Source of the DNA: Phlyctochytrium arcticum
Lineage: Eukaryota; Chytridiomycota; Chytridiomycetes; Chytridiales; Chytridiaceae
Direction of reading: 5' to 3'
Assembly (NCBI GenBank): GCA_025602905.1
Contig: JAHLKI010000002.1
Span: 248,001 to 312,000, forward strand
DNA length: 64,000 nt
Under the pieces are notes generated by a model. The model made no database searches, was not told the origin of the DNA, and was given only the letters and a program-made list of their open reading frames with translations. Positions 50,175 to 63,977 of this stretch are shown piece after piece. Both the position numbers and the translations under genes were made by a program. Position 1 is the first letter of the stretch. Every line of letters begins with the position of its first letter.

Positions 50175-53100
50175 ATGTCGATTGTTTTGGACGCCAGTGT
50201 CTTTCACAGGAGAATCGGGGCTTTGATCAAGGAATGGAAGGTCAGAACATAACATTTCCACTTCATATATGTTACATTGCCTGAACCTTGAAACAGGACT
50301 CTCGAACGACTCCTGAGTGGGCCTCTACCGATGTCCTAGCTCTTCTCGTGGGTGCTGCTGAGGAAGATGCACCATATCAGAAGGGTAGCGCCATTCAGAC
50401 CTGGCTGCTCGGGTACGAATTTACGGAAACGCTGGTGTTGGTAACTGAGGACAAAGTTGTGTTCTACACGAGCGAGAAGAAGTCAAAGTACATCGAGCCT
50501 TTGATTAAGAAGGGTACTGGAGTTACAATCGAGATTGTCAAAAGAAGCAAGGATGAGGCGGCAAATAAGGCTGCTGTTGGTGAACTCCTGCAGGCCATTT
50601 CATCGAGTTTCTCTGGAAAGAAGATTGGGACTTTCGCAAAGGACAAGTATCAAGGCAAGCTTGTTACAGAGTGGAAGGACGCCATCAAATCATCCGGAAA
50701 ACTCGAAGAAGTGGACATCTCTGGCGGTGTAGCGAATGTCCTGGCAGTAAAAGATGATGAAGAGACTCGCACGATTCGGCAAGCTTCCAAACTCAGTTGC
50801 TTGGTTATGAAAAAGTACTTTGTTACGGAGATGATGGAGATCATTGATGAGGGAAAGAAGGTCAAACACGAGCAGATAACTCAGAACATGGAAGATCTAC
50901 TCGTCAACGAGGAGCAACGCAAGAAATACAAATTCCCTGCTGATGTTCAATACGATCTCGCAGACTGGTGCTACCCCCCTATTGTGCAGAGTGGTGGAAA
51001 GTACGATCTAAAAGTAAGCGCACAAAGCAACACGGACCCCCTTCATGAAGGAACCATTCTTTGCACTATGGGAATCCGTTACAAGTCATATTGCTCAAAT
51101 GTTGCTCGAACTTATCTGATGAATCCCGAGAAAAATAAAGAGAAGAATTACAACTTTTTAGTCGAACTTCAAGAACACGTTTTGCAGGGAATCAAGGAGG
51201 GCGTGACTTGCGCCGAAGTATACAATTCCGCGACCTCCTATATCGAGAAAAAACGACCTGATTTGAAGAGTAACTTTTTGAAGAACTGCGGATGGAGTAT
51301 AGGCATTGAGTTCCGTGAGTCTGCATACACTCTATCTCCTAAGCACACCGCCAAATTGCGATCTGGCATGATTTTGAACCTTGTTTTGGGATTTCAAAAT
51401 TTGGAAAATCAGGGCTCCAAAGATCCTAAGAATAAGACTTACGCCTTGTTGATTTCTGATACGATCATTGTGACGAATGCCCACCCGACCGTGCTCACGG
51501 AAGTCAAAAAAGGTCTTGAGGAGGTGTCTTTTGAGTTCCAGGATGAGGATGAGGGAAAGCCTGTCAAGCCAGAGAAGACTACCAATGGGGAGAAGAAAAC
51601 CCCTGTGGCTGCTGGGCTTCCAGAAAGGAAGGGTAAACGTCTTCGTGACGATCGTGACAAGCAGGAGAATGAAGCTCGACGTCAAGATCATCAGCGTCTT
51701 CTGCACTCAAAGTTGCAGGAAGAAGGTGTACGGCGTTTCTCGGAAGCAAATGCTGGAGCGGCCGGTGAAGAGAAGGAGGTCTTCAAAAAGTTTGCCAGTT
51801 ACAAGTCAGAAGCACAACTTCCAAAGCAGGTCCAGGATCTTAAGATTGTTGTCGATACCCGAAACGAATCCATCATCCTTCCAATCTATGGTCAACCCGT
51901 TCCATTTCATGTCTCTACGCTGAAGAATGTCAGCAAATCCGATGAACAAGACTATGTCTACCTACGCTTCAATTTTGTAACACCTGGTCAAGTTGGAAAG
52001 AAGGACAACACTACCCCATTCGAGGATCCAAATGCGACCTTTATTCGCGCCCTCAACTTTCGAAGTAGCGACATTGGACGATTTGCAGAGATTTTCCGAC
52101 AGATCAATGATTTGAAGAAGGATACGGCTAAACGTGAAGCGGAACGCAAGGAGAAGGCTGGTTTGGTGGAGCAAGACCGATTGGTGGAGATTCGGGGCCG
52201 TCGACCGCTTCGGTTGCCCGAAGTGTATGTACGCCCTCAAATGGACAAGCGCTTCCCTGGTGATCTTGAAATTCACACCAACGGTATCCGCTACCAATCG
52301 CAACTGAAGAGTGGCCAGAGCATTGATATTCTCTTCTCCAACATCAAGCACTTGATCTTTCAAGCTTGCGACCACGAATTGGTGGTCATAATACATATTC
52401 ACCTCAGAGACCCCATCATGATCGGAAAGCGAAAGACCAAAGATGTTCAAATTTACCGGGATGTGACCGATGCTGGGTTCGACGAAACGGGAGGACGCAA
52501 CCGTCGACGAAACAATTATGGTGATGAAGATGAGTTGGCCATGGAACAAGAGGAACGCCGTCGACGAGCCGCTCTGAACAAAGAATTCAAAAACTTTGCC
52601 GACAAAATTCAGGACGCCAGTCGGATCGACGTTGACGAGACCTACCGCGACTTGGGCTTCCATGGTGTCTTCAGTAGACAGCTGGTCTTGTTGCAACCTA
52701 CAAATGAATGTTTGGTCCATTTGATTGACATGCCAAACTTGGTCATCACTCTGGCAGAGGTTGAATTTGTGCATTTGGAACGTGTGCAATTCGGTCTTAA
52801 GAATTTCGATATGGTGTTTGTGTACAAGGACTATTCACGCCCCGTGACGCATATCACGACAGTTCCGGTGAAGCAATTGGAGAATGTCAAGGAATGGCTG
52901 GAGTATGTTTTCTACCGTTATTGGCCATTCAATGCGCATTCTAATTTACTTGATGCTATAGTTCCTGCGATATCCCTTACAGTGAAGGTCCAGCCAATTT
53001 GAGTTGGCCACAGATTATGAAGACTGTCAATTCGGATCCTATCGGTTTCTTCGAGGCTGGTGGTTGGATCATTCTCCAGCCTGAGTCTGATGTATGTTGC

Positions 53101-53529
53101 CCCCGGCATATATCATTCAATGGGGTGCCCTTAATAACGTGGTATTTAAACAGGACGAAAACAGCGAAGAGGAGATCAGTGAGTTCGAAATGGACGAGAG
53201 TGACTTTGCAGCTTCCAGTGTGAGTTTTGATTTTGTATTCCACTAAAGCTGCGCAATTTTTAATGCATTTGCGTAAATCAGGATGATAGTGCCGAATTTG
53301 CATCTGATGGATCTGGATCAGCAGATTACAGCGGCTCGGAAAGCGAAGTTGAATCCGGCGAAGACTGGGATGAGCTCGAGAGAAAGGCGGCCAAGGTATG
53401 CAAAATGGCCTCTTCCTATTCTGGGGCCCATAGCTGATCTTTGTTCAGGCTGATGCCGAGAAAGGCGAACCTTCAAAACGACGCGGTGATGACGACGACG
53501 ATCGCCGACCATCTAAGAAGCGGCGGTAG
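50175..53529 (+). CDS. SPT16: FACT histone chaperone subunit Spt16
   Basis: Larger subunit of FACT, which loosens and rebuilds nucleosomes during transcription and replication. Six exons, 50175-50240, 50297-52902, 52962-53091, 53154-53219, 53282-53395 and 53449-53529, encode 1020 residues. The first exon gives [18 protein letters not shown], joined to the inactive aminopeptidase-like domain. The middle domain contains [16 protein letters not shown] linker, [17 protein letters not shown] and the PH-like half with [23 protein letters not shown] split over 52270. Near the end [20 protein letters not shown] and [13 protein letters not shown] are typical. The C terminus is acidic ([15 protein letters not shown]) and closes with a basic SKKRR, as in other Spt16 proteins. 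Confidence 0.98.
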
Positions 53530-54376
53530 GATCATTGGGACATAGGTACAAACTTTGAGACTAATATTTAATCTAGGTAACCATTTGACATTGGTCTGTG
53601 CTGGATACGCTCTATTCATATAATTACTCGAGCGTGTGATCCAAACGTATGAAATTTACTTCGCATCCCCTCACCTTACTCTTTTTTTGAAAAAGTGCTA
53701 TGGATTTAACTAGTTGGCTACTGGATGCTCCTTTCTTACCATCTTAGCATAACTACTAGCTCGGCAGCTTGTAACATAGCGTTCTTATAGAAATCAAATT
53801 GCTCATATTCGCGAGGGATAAATCTTATCTTACAAAGTCTTGTTTTACAAAGTAGGGAGAGGAATTTTTATAGAGAAAATGGACCTTTGTGCAGAGAGTT
53901 GATAAAATGTTCAAAGCGATTCGCTTTCTTCCGCTCCTCTGGTTGATCAATGCACTATCAATACGCAAAATCAAATGACTGGCGACGGTGACAGGCATCC
54001 TCCAAGAGGGTGGGAACGTATGTCGATATCGCAAGTTTTACAGATAGATACTTGTTCGGCTTCGGCGCATCCAGCACTTGAATTTTCGTAGCGGTCCGTT
54101 CGCCCGATATCGGTGAACATGCGCAAATACATTACATCGCGCAAACATGTACTTGAAGGCAGTCATGTTGTTATCGTTGATGTCCTTCTTGATGAGAGTT
54201 GTTCGGGTTCAGGCTCTTCGAGCTCTCGTTACATCGAAGATTCAATGATTTGCCCGGGGAATTTCTCACATGAGTTGGCTTACAATGAGCCTTCAGCATC
54301 ATTTATTTACGGGCAGCACGGTGATCACCGACCAAAAATGCTACGACAAACAAGAAGCAAAAGGTAAAATTGAAAT
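53530..54376. other. Intergenic, 847 bases, no gene seen
   Basis: Between SPT16 and tRNA-Ala. A frame at 54113-54367 is short and has no recognisable domain. No repeat was noticed. Confidence 0.5.
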
Positions 54377-54448
54377 TGGAGGTTACGGGGATTGAACCCG
54401 TGGCCTCTCGCATGCAAAGCGAGCGCGCTACCACTGCGCTAAACCCCC
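54377..54448 (-). tRNA. tRNA-Ala (TGC)
   Basis: A 72-base intronless cloverleaf reads from 54448 down. Acceptor GGGGGTT pairs with AACCTCC, the D arm is GCGC/GCGC, the anticodon arm CTCGC/GCGAG encloses TTTGCAT with anticodon TGC, and the T arm ACGGG/CCCGT encloses TTCAATC. Discriminator A. Confidence 0.96.
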
Positions 54449-57169
54449 GGCTGATATTTCAGCAGGTGAAATTACCATCATGATGTATACCCGATTTGTA
54501 CTCAACTTGCCCCGCAGTTTGCCTAGCATACTTCACACCGAAGTAGAGACTAATATGGACCCAAGGGTTTCTCAGAAATGTAGCTTAGCTTGTAAGAGCG
54601 GTCAGGGTTGCTTGCCAGTCGAGTCGGTCCCTGGTGATACGTAGTCGTTATATTACCCTGCCGTACACCCGAGCCAGAATGATGTGTTTTGTGTGATGTA
54701 CGTGTTCGACGTATTACAAACGCAGATTTAAATGTTGCATTATCTTACAATTTTATTCTCATTTGAAAAGCAAATCAAAAAATGTGCACCGTATTTATTC
54801 GAGTCTCTGGTCTCTGCCCATCGATTATCAGGTAACCGCGTGAGGAATTTTTCATAGCACGTCTGTTGACGGACAAATGCGACTTGAATACTACCTTCAA
54901 TACCACTATCTAATTTGGATGTCATATACAAAGGATCAATGTTGGCGATCGAATGGTCGTATTGTTGATAATCAGGGCAAGCATACCCTGGGAAAATCCA
55001 GGACGCATTGCGCGAGGGGATGCCAAACTGTCAAATCTTCTGCAAAGCATTCCTTGAACCAGAGTAAAAAGATGTTTCGTGCCAAAATTCACACTGCAAG
55101 TCCCCAGCCGCGAATGCGTGCGACTAGACAAGGCTGATCGAACCGTTACTGTCCTGAAGGCGTCGGCAGCGCTGGTTTTCACTTTACCAGAAGTAGTACT
55201 GTAGTGTCTGCCTGAATAATCATTTGCATCTGCTTTGTTGTGTGTAAGATGAGGTGTGCTTCCAATTCTGCCCAGGGACCCTAGACGGCGCAGTCAGACG
55301 AAACGACCGCACCATAGTTAGTCTACCCAAGAACGGGAGTGAAAGGTCGAACGGAAGAGAACGGGTTGTGATAAATTCGAATGGGACACTCAATGCTTGC
55401 AAGCATGTAGCTTGGTTGGCATCAAATGCTTTCAAGGTTGCAGCAAGGTTGACTCTACATGGGTGTCTTTTCGCAACACCGTTCAAAATAGCCCAAAAGT
55501 CTCCCCCGCTGCGGTCTGCAATAGACCCCTAACCAGGGCTGCTGCCGTTTCATGAGGACCACAATGGTATCGTCCTTGCGGCGTTTTGTTTGTCGAGAGG
55601 AGCACCTGTATTTTGTCTTTCGTACCAACAATACGCCTTTGGTTTAGTCGAGACAAATGGTATTGTTCATATGCCACAGACCGGAACCGAGAAATGGTTC
55701 ACCTATTCCCCCTGCTTCCGCTATATACAATAGTCATAGAAGGTCGGCCGTTTGTTGAGCAACACGGCTCACCGGCGGAAAGTCGATGGTTGCACTGGAA
55801 CGCAAGTGCGCAGCAGAAGGGTGCTGGACGCGTCCATGCGAATATGAGCTCATTAAATCCATTGATGTAGGAACTGCTGGTTACTCAGTGATACTCACCC
55901 TCTCCACGAACAGAATTCTCTATGTCCGTGAGGTCGCACGCAGCGCTCAAAAGAACGTAAAGTATGCAACCACAAGTAAAACATCCTCGAAAGCACCTGG
56001 AGGGCCCCGCGATAGTCCCAATGTCTTCTTCATACTATACATATTTCGAATGTGTTAGAGAAGAAGGAAGGCTGAAAGTATTCACTGACGGGAGCGACGT
56101 GGTGAGGAGGGCAAGTCTTGTCGAGGTCGCATAGGGTTGTCTGTGACGGAGGCTAGGGACTTGTCGTTTGTCCCCCCGCCCCACCGCACCGGAAGCTTAC
56201 CACCCGGATAGTACAGTTGAAGCTTCCTGATGTACTCAATGTGCTGCAATAATCCATCTTCATCTTCATGTCCATGTTTAATGTTCCACTGGACTTTTCG
56301 ACTACTGGCAAGATAACGGTGCCCACAATGCCGGTGGGAGATTTTCCATTTAATGGTAGGCTATTGTTACTTTCATTGCATGAACGCGTCCCTCAGGGTA
56401 AGTGAGGACTGGCGGTCAAGGGGATTTTCCGCAACATAACTGTCTCACCGGTACCACTCGGAACCCATCACCTGTGCGGCACAAGTCCCTTTAAGCGCTC
56501 GAACATTTGCACTCTTACTACCAGACCCACTGCCGCCCCATCTGCGGCATCTTTCCAAACAACAGCTTTTCCTTGAACAGTGCGCTGTGTCAATTCACAC
56601 GGGGGAAGGAAGTGGTCTCGCGTATGGGGGACATGCTAGCATAGCTATGAACTAGGGTCACATTGTCCCTGCATCTTTCCTCTCAATTACATCCTATAAA
56701 CGAAACGGATGAAAGGTTCTGGTCTGCCGCAGCATGATACTGTACGCACCTTGACCCAGATGGGAAGTGCTCAGTAAATGACATCGATATATATTAAATT
56801 CACATTCTGGTTCGGGGCATTACACAAAGCTCTTCCAAGGCAAATAATGAGTAAATTCCACTGAGTTCAGTGAGTTTCAGAAAGCATGACAGGTCTCCAA
56901 TTGTTGCGTGGTCTGTATTCACATAATTTAGACATTGAACGAAAGAGAAAACTGTGTAGCAAGAATCTAAAGACTTGATTGACTACTACAAACTATTCCT
57001 ACTGTTAAGTACAAGATAATCACATTGAATTCAAGAAAGTGGCAGAGTGGCAGAAAACTATATACACATGAACAAAACGGCGTTCAAAAAGGCAACGAGA
57101 TGTGGAAACCAAAAAAGTTGGGGTATGGGTGGCAGTAGAGGTTGGTGATCAAAGGGAATGATGGACCTC
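54449..57169. other. Intergenic, 2.7 kb, no gene seen
   Basis: The longest gene-free stretch, between tRNA-Ala and the 3' end of the SAP-domain gene. Frames at 55254-55532 and 55586-55870 reach ~90 codons but have no recognisable domain and no convincing splice partners. No tRNA, 5S-like or transposase sequence was seen. It may hold a non-coding RNA or a decayed element, but nothing in it supports that directly. Confidence 0.45.
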
Positions 57170-59548
57170 TCAATTTGAATCGCAAGAAGAAGATTCTCCG
57201 AAATTTGTTCCGGAGGATGGAAGGGTGGAATTTGCTGAATCGGCGGGTGGTGTGGAAGGGTTGAGAGTAGATGCGGGTAAGAGGGTATATGACTTTGGAC
57301 GAAGCAAGCGGGAGTCAGAATTGCTACGAGGTCGAACGCCGCCTCCGGGGCGATCAGGAGCTATGTTGGGGAACTTTTGAATCGCTGCTGACGACAAAGT
57401 TGAAGTGAGAGAGTTTGGGAGCGGCGTCAGAGCGTCTCCTTGCAAATTCATGAGAAACCGCGGGAGGAAGGCTTGGGTCGATGCTGTTGACGTAGAGGCT
57501 GATGATGCAGAAGACAAATTTTCGTAGTTTCCTGATGTTGGTCCAAACCCAAAGGATGACGGGTTGGATAGCTCTCCGCCCAGCATCCCACCAAGACCCA
57601 TCAATCCTGGCAAGTCCAATCCGTTCATGCGCTGCTGCGTTAATTGCATTTCACGCAATTGCACCATCTGTCGGACTTGGTGGTAAAAAGGGTGTCGCGG
57701 GTCATCCTCTGGCTTGAGCTGACCGTCCTTGCGGCGATGGATGAGCTGTAATTCTTCCTGAAGGCGCTGAACCAAAAGTGCTTTTTTCCCAGAAGAAGGC
57801 AAACCGCGCTCTCGAAGCAAGTCTTTGAGCTCTGCAACGGTGATATCATCAAAATCGGCACGAAGGAGTGAAGTATCTAACTTGGCGTAATGTTCTTCCT
57901 GAGAAAGTGGAACAGGGTCCTTGCGCGCAGGTGCTGGGGCAATTGGTATCAGGGCGATGGGTTGGGGCTTGGAAGTCAGGGATGAACCCCCAGATAAGAT
58001 GGCAGAATCAACGCGAGATGCAGCAGGGGACGGGAGGAGGTGGCTAATGGACGAAGAAGCCATCTTGGCCATCTTGAGCGGGTCGCGAGTCTGTAGTTTG
58101 CCACCATTGTAGATGATGTTACCGGTTGATGCCAATAATGGGATGGATGGATTACCGGCGGCAGATGTGTCGTCCGGACTATCTCGACCACTCGGTGCTC
58201 CTGACAGACTGGCCGGCGACAAGAGCGTCGAGCATTTTTGGTGCATACTTCCCACCATAGCACCTCCCCGGCTAGAGCTTGAGCGCATAGAAAGACTCGG
58301 GTATGGCGAATGTTTTGGCGATCCTATTCCACCCCCGGACATCGACATGAGCAATTGCTTTCTTCTCGGCGTAGGTGATGCCGAGCTTGACATGCAGCGG
58401 ACGATGATGGGAGCTTGAATTTTGGCAGATGATGATCGGGACTCGGTTCCGGCCTGCGTTCCGGCATTCATGATGTCAAACATACTTGGGGGTCCCGTCG
58501 TGGAAGTAGGCATCGTGCTTGCGCGCGGGCGGCGTGAAAATCCTTTCGATACCCATGATGGTGATGGTCTACTGTAGCCGAGGTCATCCTGAGAAGTCAT
58601 GGTCACATTAGAATGTAAGCCCAGCGGTTGACTGTAGGGCATCCCGTTCATGCCAGTCATCATCAAATCCTGCTGCTGCTGATGATAGCCGCTTTCGGCG
58701 GCCGCAAGGTAGTTGAGAGAAATCAAATTGTCTTGGCGGAACTGGTTCAAGTGGCTCCGTTGAGGTGGCAAGTGGAAGGATTGTGAGTGGGGTGGCAAGT
58801 ACTGATACGGCTGATCTTGATATAGGCATTGCTGGGGAAGTAAGTCAGTGCCGCTTGTCATATCATACGACGCTGTGAGTTGGAGTCGATCTGAGGAGTA
58901 CTCCGCGGCACTCATCGAAATGGAACGAGTTCGGCCATGGGATCCATTGCTCGGCAGCAGGGAGCTGGTGATGGCTGGGTGAGGTTGGCCGGAGGTAGAT
59001 ACGAGCTGAATATCATCCAAAGAAAGGTTGGAAGTTGCTGATTGCAAATTGTCAATTGGTAAATCCCAACCAACGGTGCTCATTGCAGCGCTACTCAGAT
59101 TGATGGCGGAAGACGTGTTTTCAAAGTTGACCGGGGTGGAGGTAAACGCCGATGGTTGGTGGTAGGAAAACCCCATGTGGTTGTCGGAGTGGTTGACGTT
59201 GTGCGTACCATTGCTGCCACCATCACCGTATTCACCCCCAAAGTCTGAGCCGTGTTGAGAGACCCCGAAAGACTGGTCCGTCAAGTTGGCATATTCATAA
59301 TGAGTCTCTTGCAGAAATTGTTGTTGGGAACTAGTTCGTTCCTCTTGATGGTGCCCCTTTGACAGAAAATGGATCTCTTCTTCAGTTAAAAGTTGTTCCA
59401 CATTTTCATGGGCAAATGATGGAGTGTGACAGTCGAGATAGGAATGGAGGCTAGGTGTTGACTCTGGCGCTGGAGCGTGAAATTGAAATTGGTCGACAGG
59501 GAATTGTTGGATGTGGGGTCCGTCGGGGGCATAGGTTTCGGACAACAT
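57170..59548 (-). CDS. SAP-domain protein, largely disordered
   Basis: Single exon, 792 residues, ATG at 59548. Only one folded unit stands out, a SAP motif at about residues 560-600 (ITVAELKDLLRERGLPSSGKK ... LVQRLQEEL split over 57800). SAP domains bind A/T-rich DNA (matrix attachment) or RNA in chromatin and mRNA-processing proteins. The flanks are rich in Ser, Gln, Pro, Gly and Met with several RxxS-type sites (RTRSIS, RPRAST, RPRSNS) that basophilic kinases could modify. The segment after the SAP motif (HQVRQMVQLREMQLTQQR) is a charged helix. It could be a transcription coregulator; family unassigned. Confidence 0.8.
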   Translation of the reverse strand: MLSETYAPDGPHIQQFPVDQFQFHAPAPESTPSLHSYLDCHTPSFAHENVEQLLTEEEIHFLSKGHHQEERTSSQQQFLQETHYEYANLTDQSFGVSQHGSDFGGEYGDGGSNGTHNVNHSDNHMGFSYHQPSAFTSTPVNFENTSSAINLSSAAMSTVGWDLPIDNLQSATSNLSLDDIQLVSTSGQPHPAITSSLLPSNGSHGRTRSISMSAAEYSSDRLQLTASYDMTSGTDLLPQQCLYQDQPYQYLPPHSQSFHLPPQRSHLNQFRQDNLISLNYLAAAESGYHQQQQDLMMTGMNGMPYSQPLGLHSNVTMTSQDDLGYSRPSPSWVSKGFSRRPRASTMPTSTTGPPSMFDIMNAGTQAGTESRSSSAKIQAPIIVRCMSSSASPTPRRKQLLMSMSGGGIGSPKHSPYPSLSMRSSSSRGGAMVGSMHQKCSTLLSPASLSGAPSGRDSPDDTSAAGNPSIPLLASTGNIIYNGGKLQTRDPLKMAKMASSSISHLLPSPAASRVDSAILSGGSSLTSKPQPIALIPIAPAPARKDPVPLSQEEHYAKLDTSLLRADFDDITVAELKDLLRERGLPSSGKKALLVQRLQEELQLIHRRKDGQLKPEDDPRHPFYHQVRQMVQLREMQLTQQRMNGLDLPGLMGLGGMLGGELSNPSSFGFGPTSGNYENLSSASSASTSTASTQAFLPRFLMNLQGDALTPLPNSLTSTLSSAAIQKFPNIAPDRPGGGVRPRSNSDSRLLRPKSYTLLPASTLNPSTPPADSANSTLPSSGTNFGESSSCDSN

Positions 59549-61215
59549 GATCCTGCGCTAAATAAGGAGCTGTCCTCACCTAAATGAGGAAGTGGGATTG
59601 CTTGCTGGTGGTAAAGTCGCTGGTTGCGAGGACTGGGGTGCCGGGGTGGTGCTGTCCCATTAAAAGGCGGCAGTTGCTGTTGTGACCGGATACGATACGT
59701 TCAACACGTTGATGCCCGGCCGACCGGACTTTCACTTTATTTCATCGCCGGGTGATGCGCGACATGGAGTCTTTTCTTTCCGGCTGTAGACAGCCTTTGC
59801 TCGGTCGCGCGAAAGTCTCGTTCAGCCAGCGCTTTCACGGCCTTGACGCGCGACGCGTTTTGGCGCCGCAGCTGACACATCCTCAGAGCCGGCTCGATTC
59901 AACATCGCTGCTCCGTCTTTTTCCGACGTCTTTAACCTGTACGTTCGGCGTTCATTTGGAAAATTCACCAGTTAAATTTTTGGGGCACATTAATTGACTC
60001 CACCGTACTGAATAGTTGGTTGGAAAAAAACTATTGGCAGAATTTACCAGGCTACAAGAGTACAGTGCAAATGTATGCAACAGGCAGTGGCTAAGGCAGC
60101 TAGATCCTATGGGTTTGACAGTCTGCTCTCCGCGCTCCGCTCGTTGAGACTTGTTTCATGCTCTTATCGAACTTTTTTTCCCTTTTCAAAGTCAAGACGC
60201 CAGACCCCAACATTAGATGCACTATCTCAGGCCTACTCGAGTAGCACCGTTAGCATAGCTTTGTACTGTGCATGCATGTAACATGAGGGCTGCGCTGTAC
60301 GAGCGGTACTTACTTGTTTCTACATCATGTTTTTGTTTCAGGAGCAGATTACGATTCACGCTGTTCAAGATGTTTTAGGAACAAGGCCCGGACTATCGAA
60401 AGTTGCCGTGGCTGCCGTTCGGCACAATACACGGCGGTCAACGTTTCTTAATTGGATTAAGGATCATACCGTTTTCAAAGCGTGCGCTGCGTTTCGAAAT
60501 TACAGTATGCCTCAGGTATGCCTGACTGTCCGTACTCCGACTTTAAGGAAGTGATAAATCTACCTGCCTACTTTCTCGGTATCCTATTTAATTTAAAACC
60601 CTGGTCCAAATTATCCGGACTTTGGGCTGTTGTGAAAATCCTTACGCCTCACTTATTATCCGGACTTGGTCAACTTCATAGGATGCTAGACATATGCCAC
60701 CAAGTGGAGTCGTATTCCTTTTGAAGTACGTCCAAGGGGCCACTCTCTCATTCTTTACGTCCCTACATACATACGATACTCGAGTATACATATGCCCAGC
60801 AGATTCCTCCAAAACGTGTGGCACGGACTTGAAATCCACGGTACATAGCACGAGCGACGCACGAACGGTATGAGCCAGGGCTCCGGGGAGTATTGCCGCG
60901 GGACTGTACCCAGGGTACATGTGGTTGCTGAGCCTTACTGAGCCTTGCTCCTGAGTCTTGTCAATGTTCGGCTATCAGTGAAAGGACCGAGCCTTGTCTA
61001 ACATTACCTGAAGGATATGAGGGGATTGCTGCTGTTTGTTGTCTCACAGCAGCTCTGACTGTGAAATGTACAGAATCCAGCATACTCGAGTACGAGTACA
61101 GGTAGAGCCAGGTCAAAACATGTTGGGGGTTCGTTCCAAGGGAGACGGGGATGAGACATGGCACAAAGTGGCGGTAGCATAATAGCGCATGTTTGCAGCA
61201 AGTTTCTCATCGAAA
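59549..61215. other. Intergenic, 1.7 kb, no gene seen
   Basis: Upstream of the SAP-domain gene, ending at the first tRNA-Leu. The SAP gene promoter lies at its left end. Frames are all under 100 codons without recognisable domains. Confidence 0.45.
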
Positions 61216-61297
61216 GGCGAGATGGCCGAGCGGTCTAAGGCGCTGTGTTCAGGTCGCAGTTTCTCCGGAAGCGGGGGTTCGAATCCCCCTCTCGTCA
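61216..61297 (+). tRNA. tRNA-Leu (CAG), plus-strand copy
   Basis: An 82-base cloverleaf with a long variable arm, as in class II tRNAs. Acceptor GGCGAGA pairs with TCTCGTC, the anticodon arm CTGTG/CGCAG encloses TTCAGGT (anticodon CAG), and the T arm GGGGG/CCCCC encloses TTCGAAT. The discriminator is A. No intron. It is identical to the minus-strand copy at 61713. Confidence 0.95.
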
Positions 61298-61712
61298 CTC
61301 AAAACTTTTTTGTCCTCGTAGCTTCCTCCATTTTTATTTTTTTTTGGTCCTGGTACAAGGATTGATACATCTCCGGATACATCTTGCAAGCAGAACAGGC
61401 AAAACTCACGGTTTAGCCCGGGAAGCTGTACCGTCTGCACGACGTTTTTTGTTAGAGCACAGTGTCTTTTGGCCTGTATGATAACGAGGTGAAATTTGAC
61501 TACTCGTACTCGATCCAAGGCGTCCATCTCCGCCTTCTGTTCTGCTGTGAATCTGTGATCCGGAGGTGATCCACCCGGTTTTTCACCAGGGCGTCGTCTC
61601 TATCTTCGATGGAACGCCAAATACTCCACCAGATGCTCCACGCAAAGCCAGGCTCAGCGGCTCAGGATGGGAAGGTGTTGTGACGGACAAAAAGTGCAAA
61701 AGATCGCATGAG
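61298..61712. other. Spacer between inverted tRNA-Leu genes
   Basis: 415 bases between two convergent identical tRNA genes. T-rich runs follow the plus copy (ACTTTTTTG, TTTTATTTTTTTTT), which can serve as pol III terminators. No gene seen. Confidence 0.55.
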
Positions 61713-61794
61713 TGACGAGAGGGGGATTCGAACCCCCGCTTCCGGAGAAACTGCGACCTGAACACAGCGCCTTAGACCGCTCGGCCATCTCGCC
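61713..61794 (-). tRNA. tRNA-Leu (CAG), minus-strand copy
   Basis: Exact reverse complement of 61216-61297 over all 82 bases, plus a few bases of the 3' flank (CTCA). It reads toward the other copy. Same anticodon CAG, same long variable arm. On this strand the 3' flank lacks a strong T run for tens of bases, so its terminator may lie farther on. Confidence 0.95.
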
Positions 61795-62389
61795 CATGGG
61801 TTTCGGTCTGTTGGATTTTGCCAATCTTATTTAGTAGGAGAAGACTTGGGCAAGAAGGTACTGAGAAAAACGCATGCATTAAGAAGAGGGGGCGGGGGGA
61901 TGTCTGCACTTATAGACTCCCCCAAAATCACCCATACAAATGTATAGTACATAAAGAAAAGAACATGTGTTGCAGCGTCCAAAGCTGTGCAAAGGCATAC
62001 ACATGGAATATGGGTAACGGAAAGAAAGATAGAGGGACTAAACTAATTTGTTCAACGAACGAGACGCCAAACAGTTCGGGGATCTGATGTCGGTGGAGCT
62101 CAATCTGGGAACGACACAAGAAGTCCTATGTGTGTTTCCAACACGGTCAGGATCGGCGTCTGTTGGATCACTGACCCAAACGTAGTTCGCAGCTGAAACG
62201 TAGGTTGAGGAGACCCAAGAAATGAAATCACCACCGTCCAGCAATGTAAATGACGAGAGATATTCTATCTACTGTAACGTACAGGTCTCAAATGTATCCT
62301 AAACTCCTATGCTTCCTGATCTATGTGCACAACCCATGCATGCGATGACAAAATGAAATGATAAACAATTCTACAGATGCAAAGTGCGA
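61795..62389. other. Intergenic, 595 bases, no gene seen
   Basis: Between the minus tRNA-Leu and the stop of the MCC beta gene. It should hold the MCC beta 3' UTR. Only short frames. Confidence 0.5.

Positions 62390-63977
<1,588 letters not shown>

Noticed and set aside
54588..54650. tRNA-like start TAGCTTAGCTTGTAAGAGC
   Set aside because: No matching anticodon or T arm follows, so no cloverleaf can be drawn.
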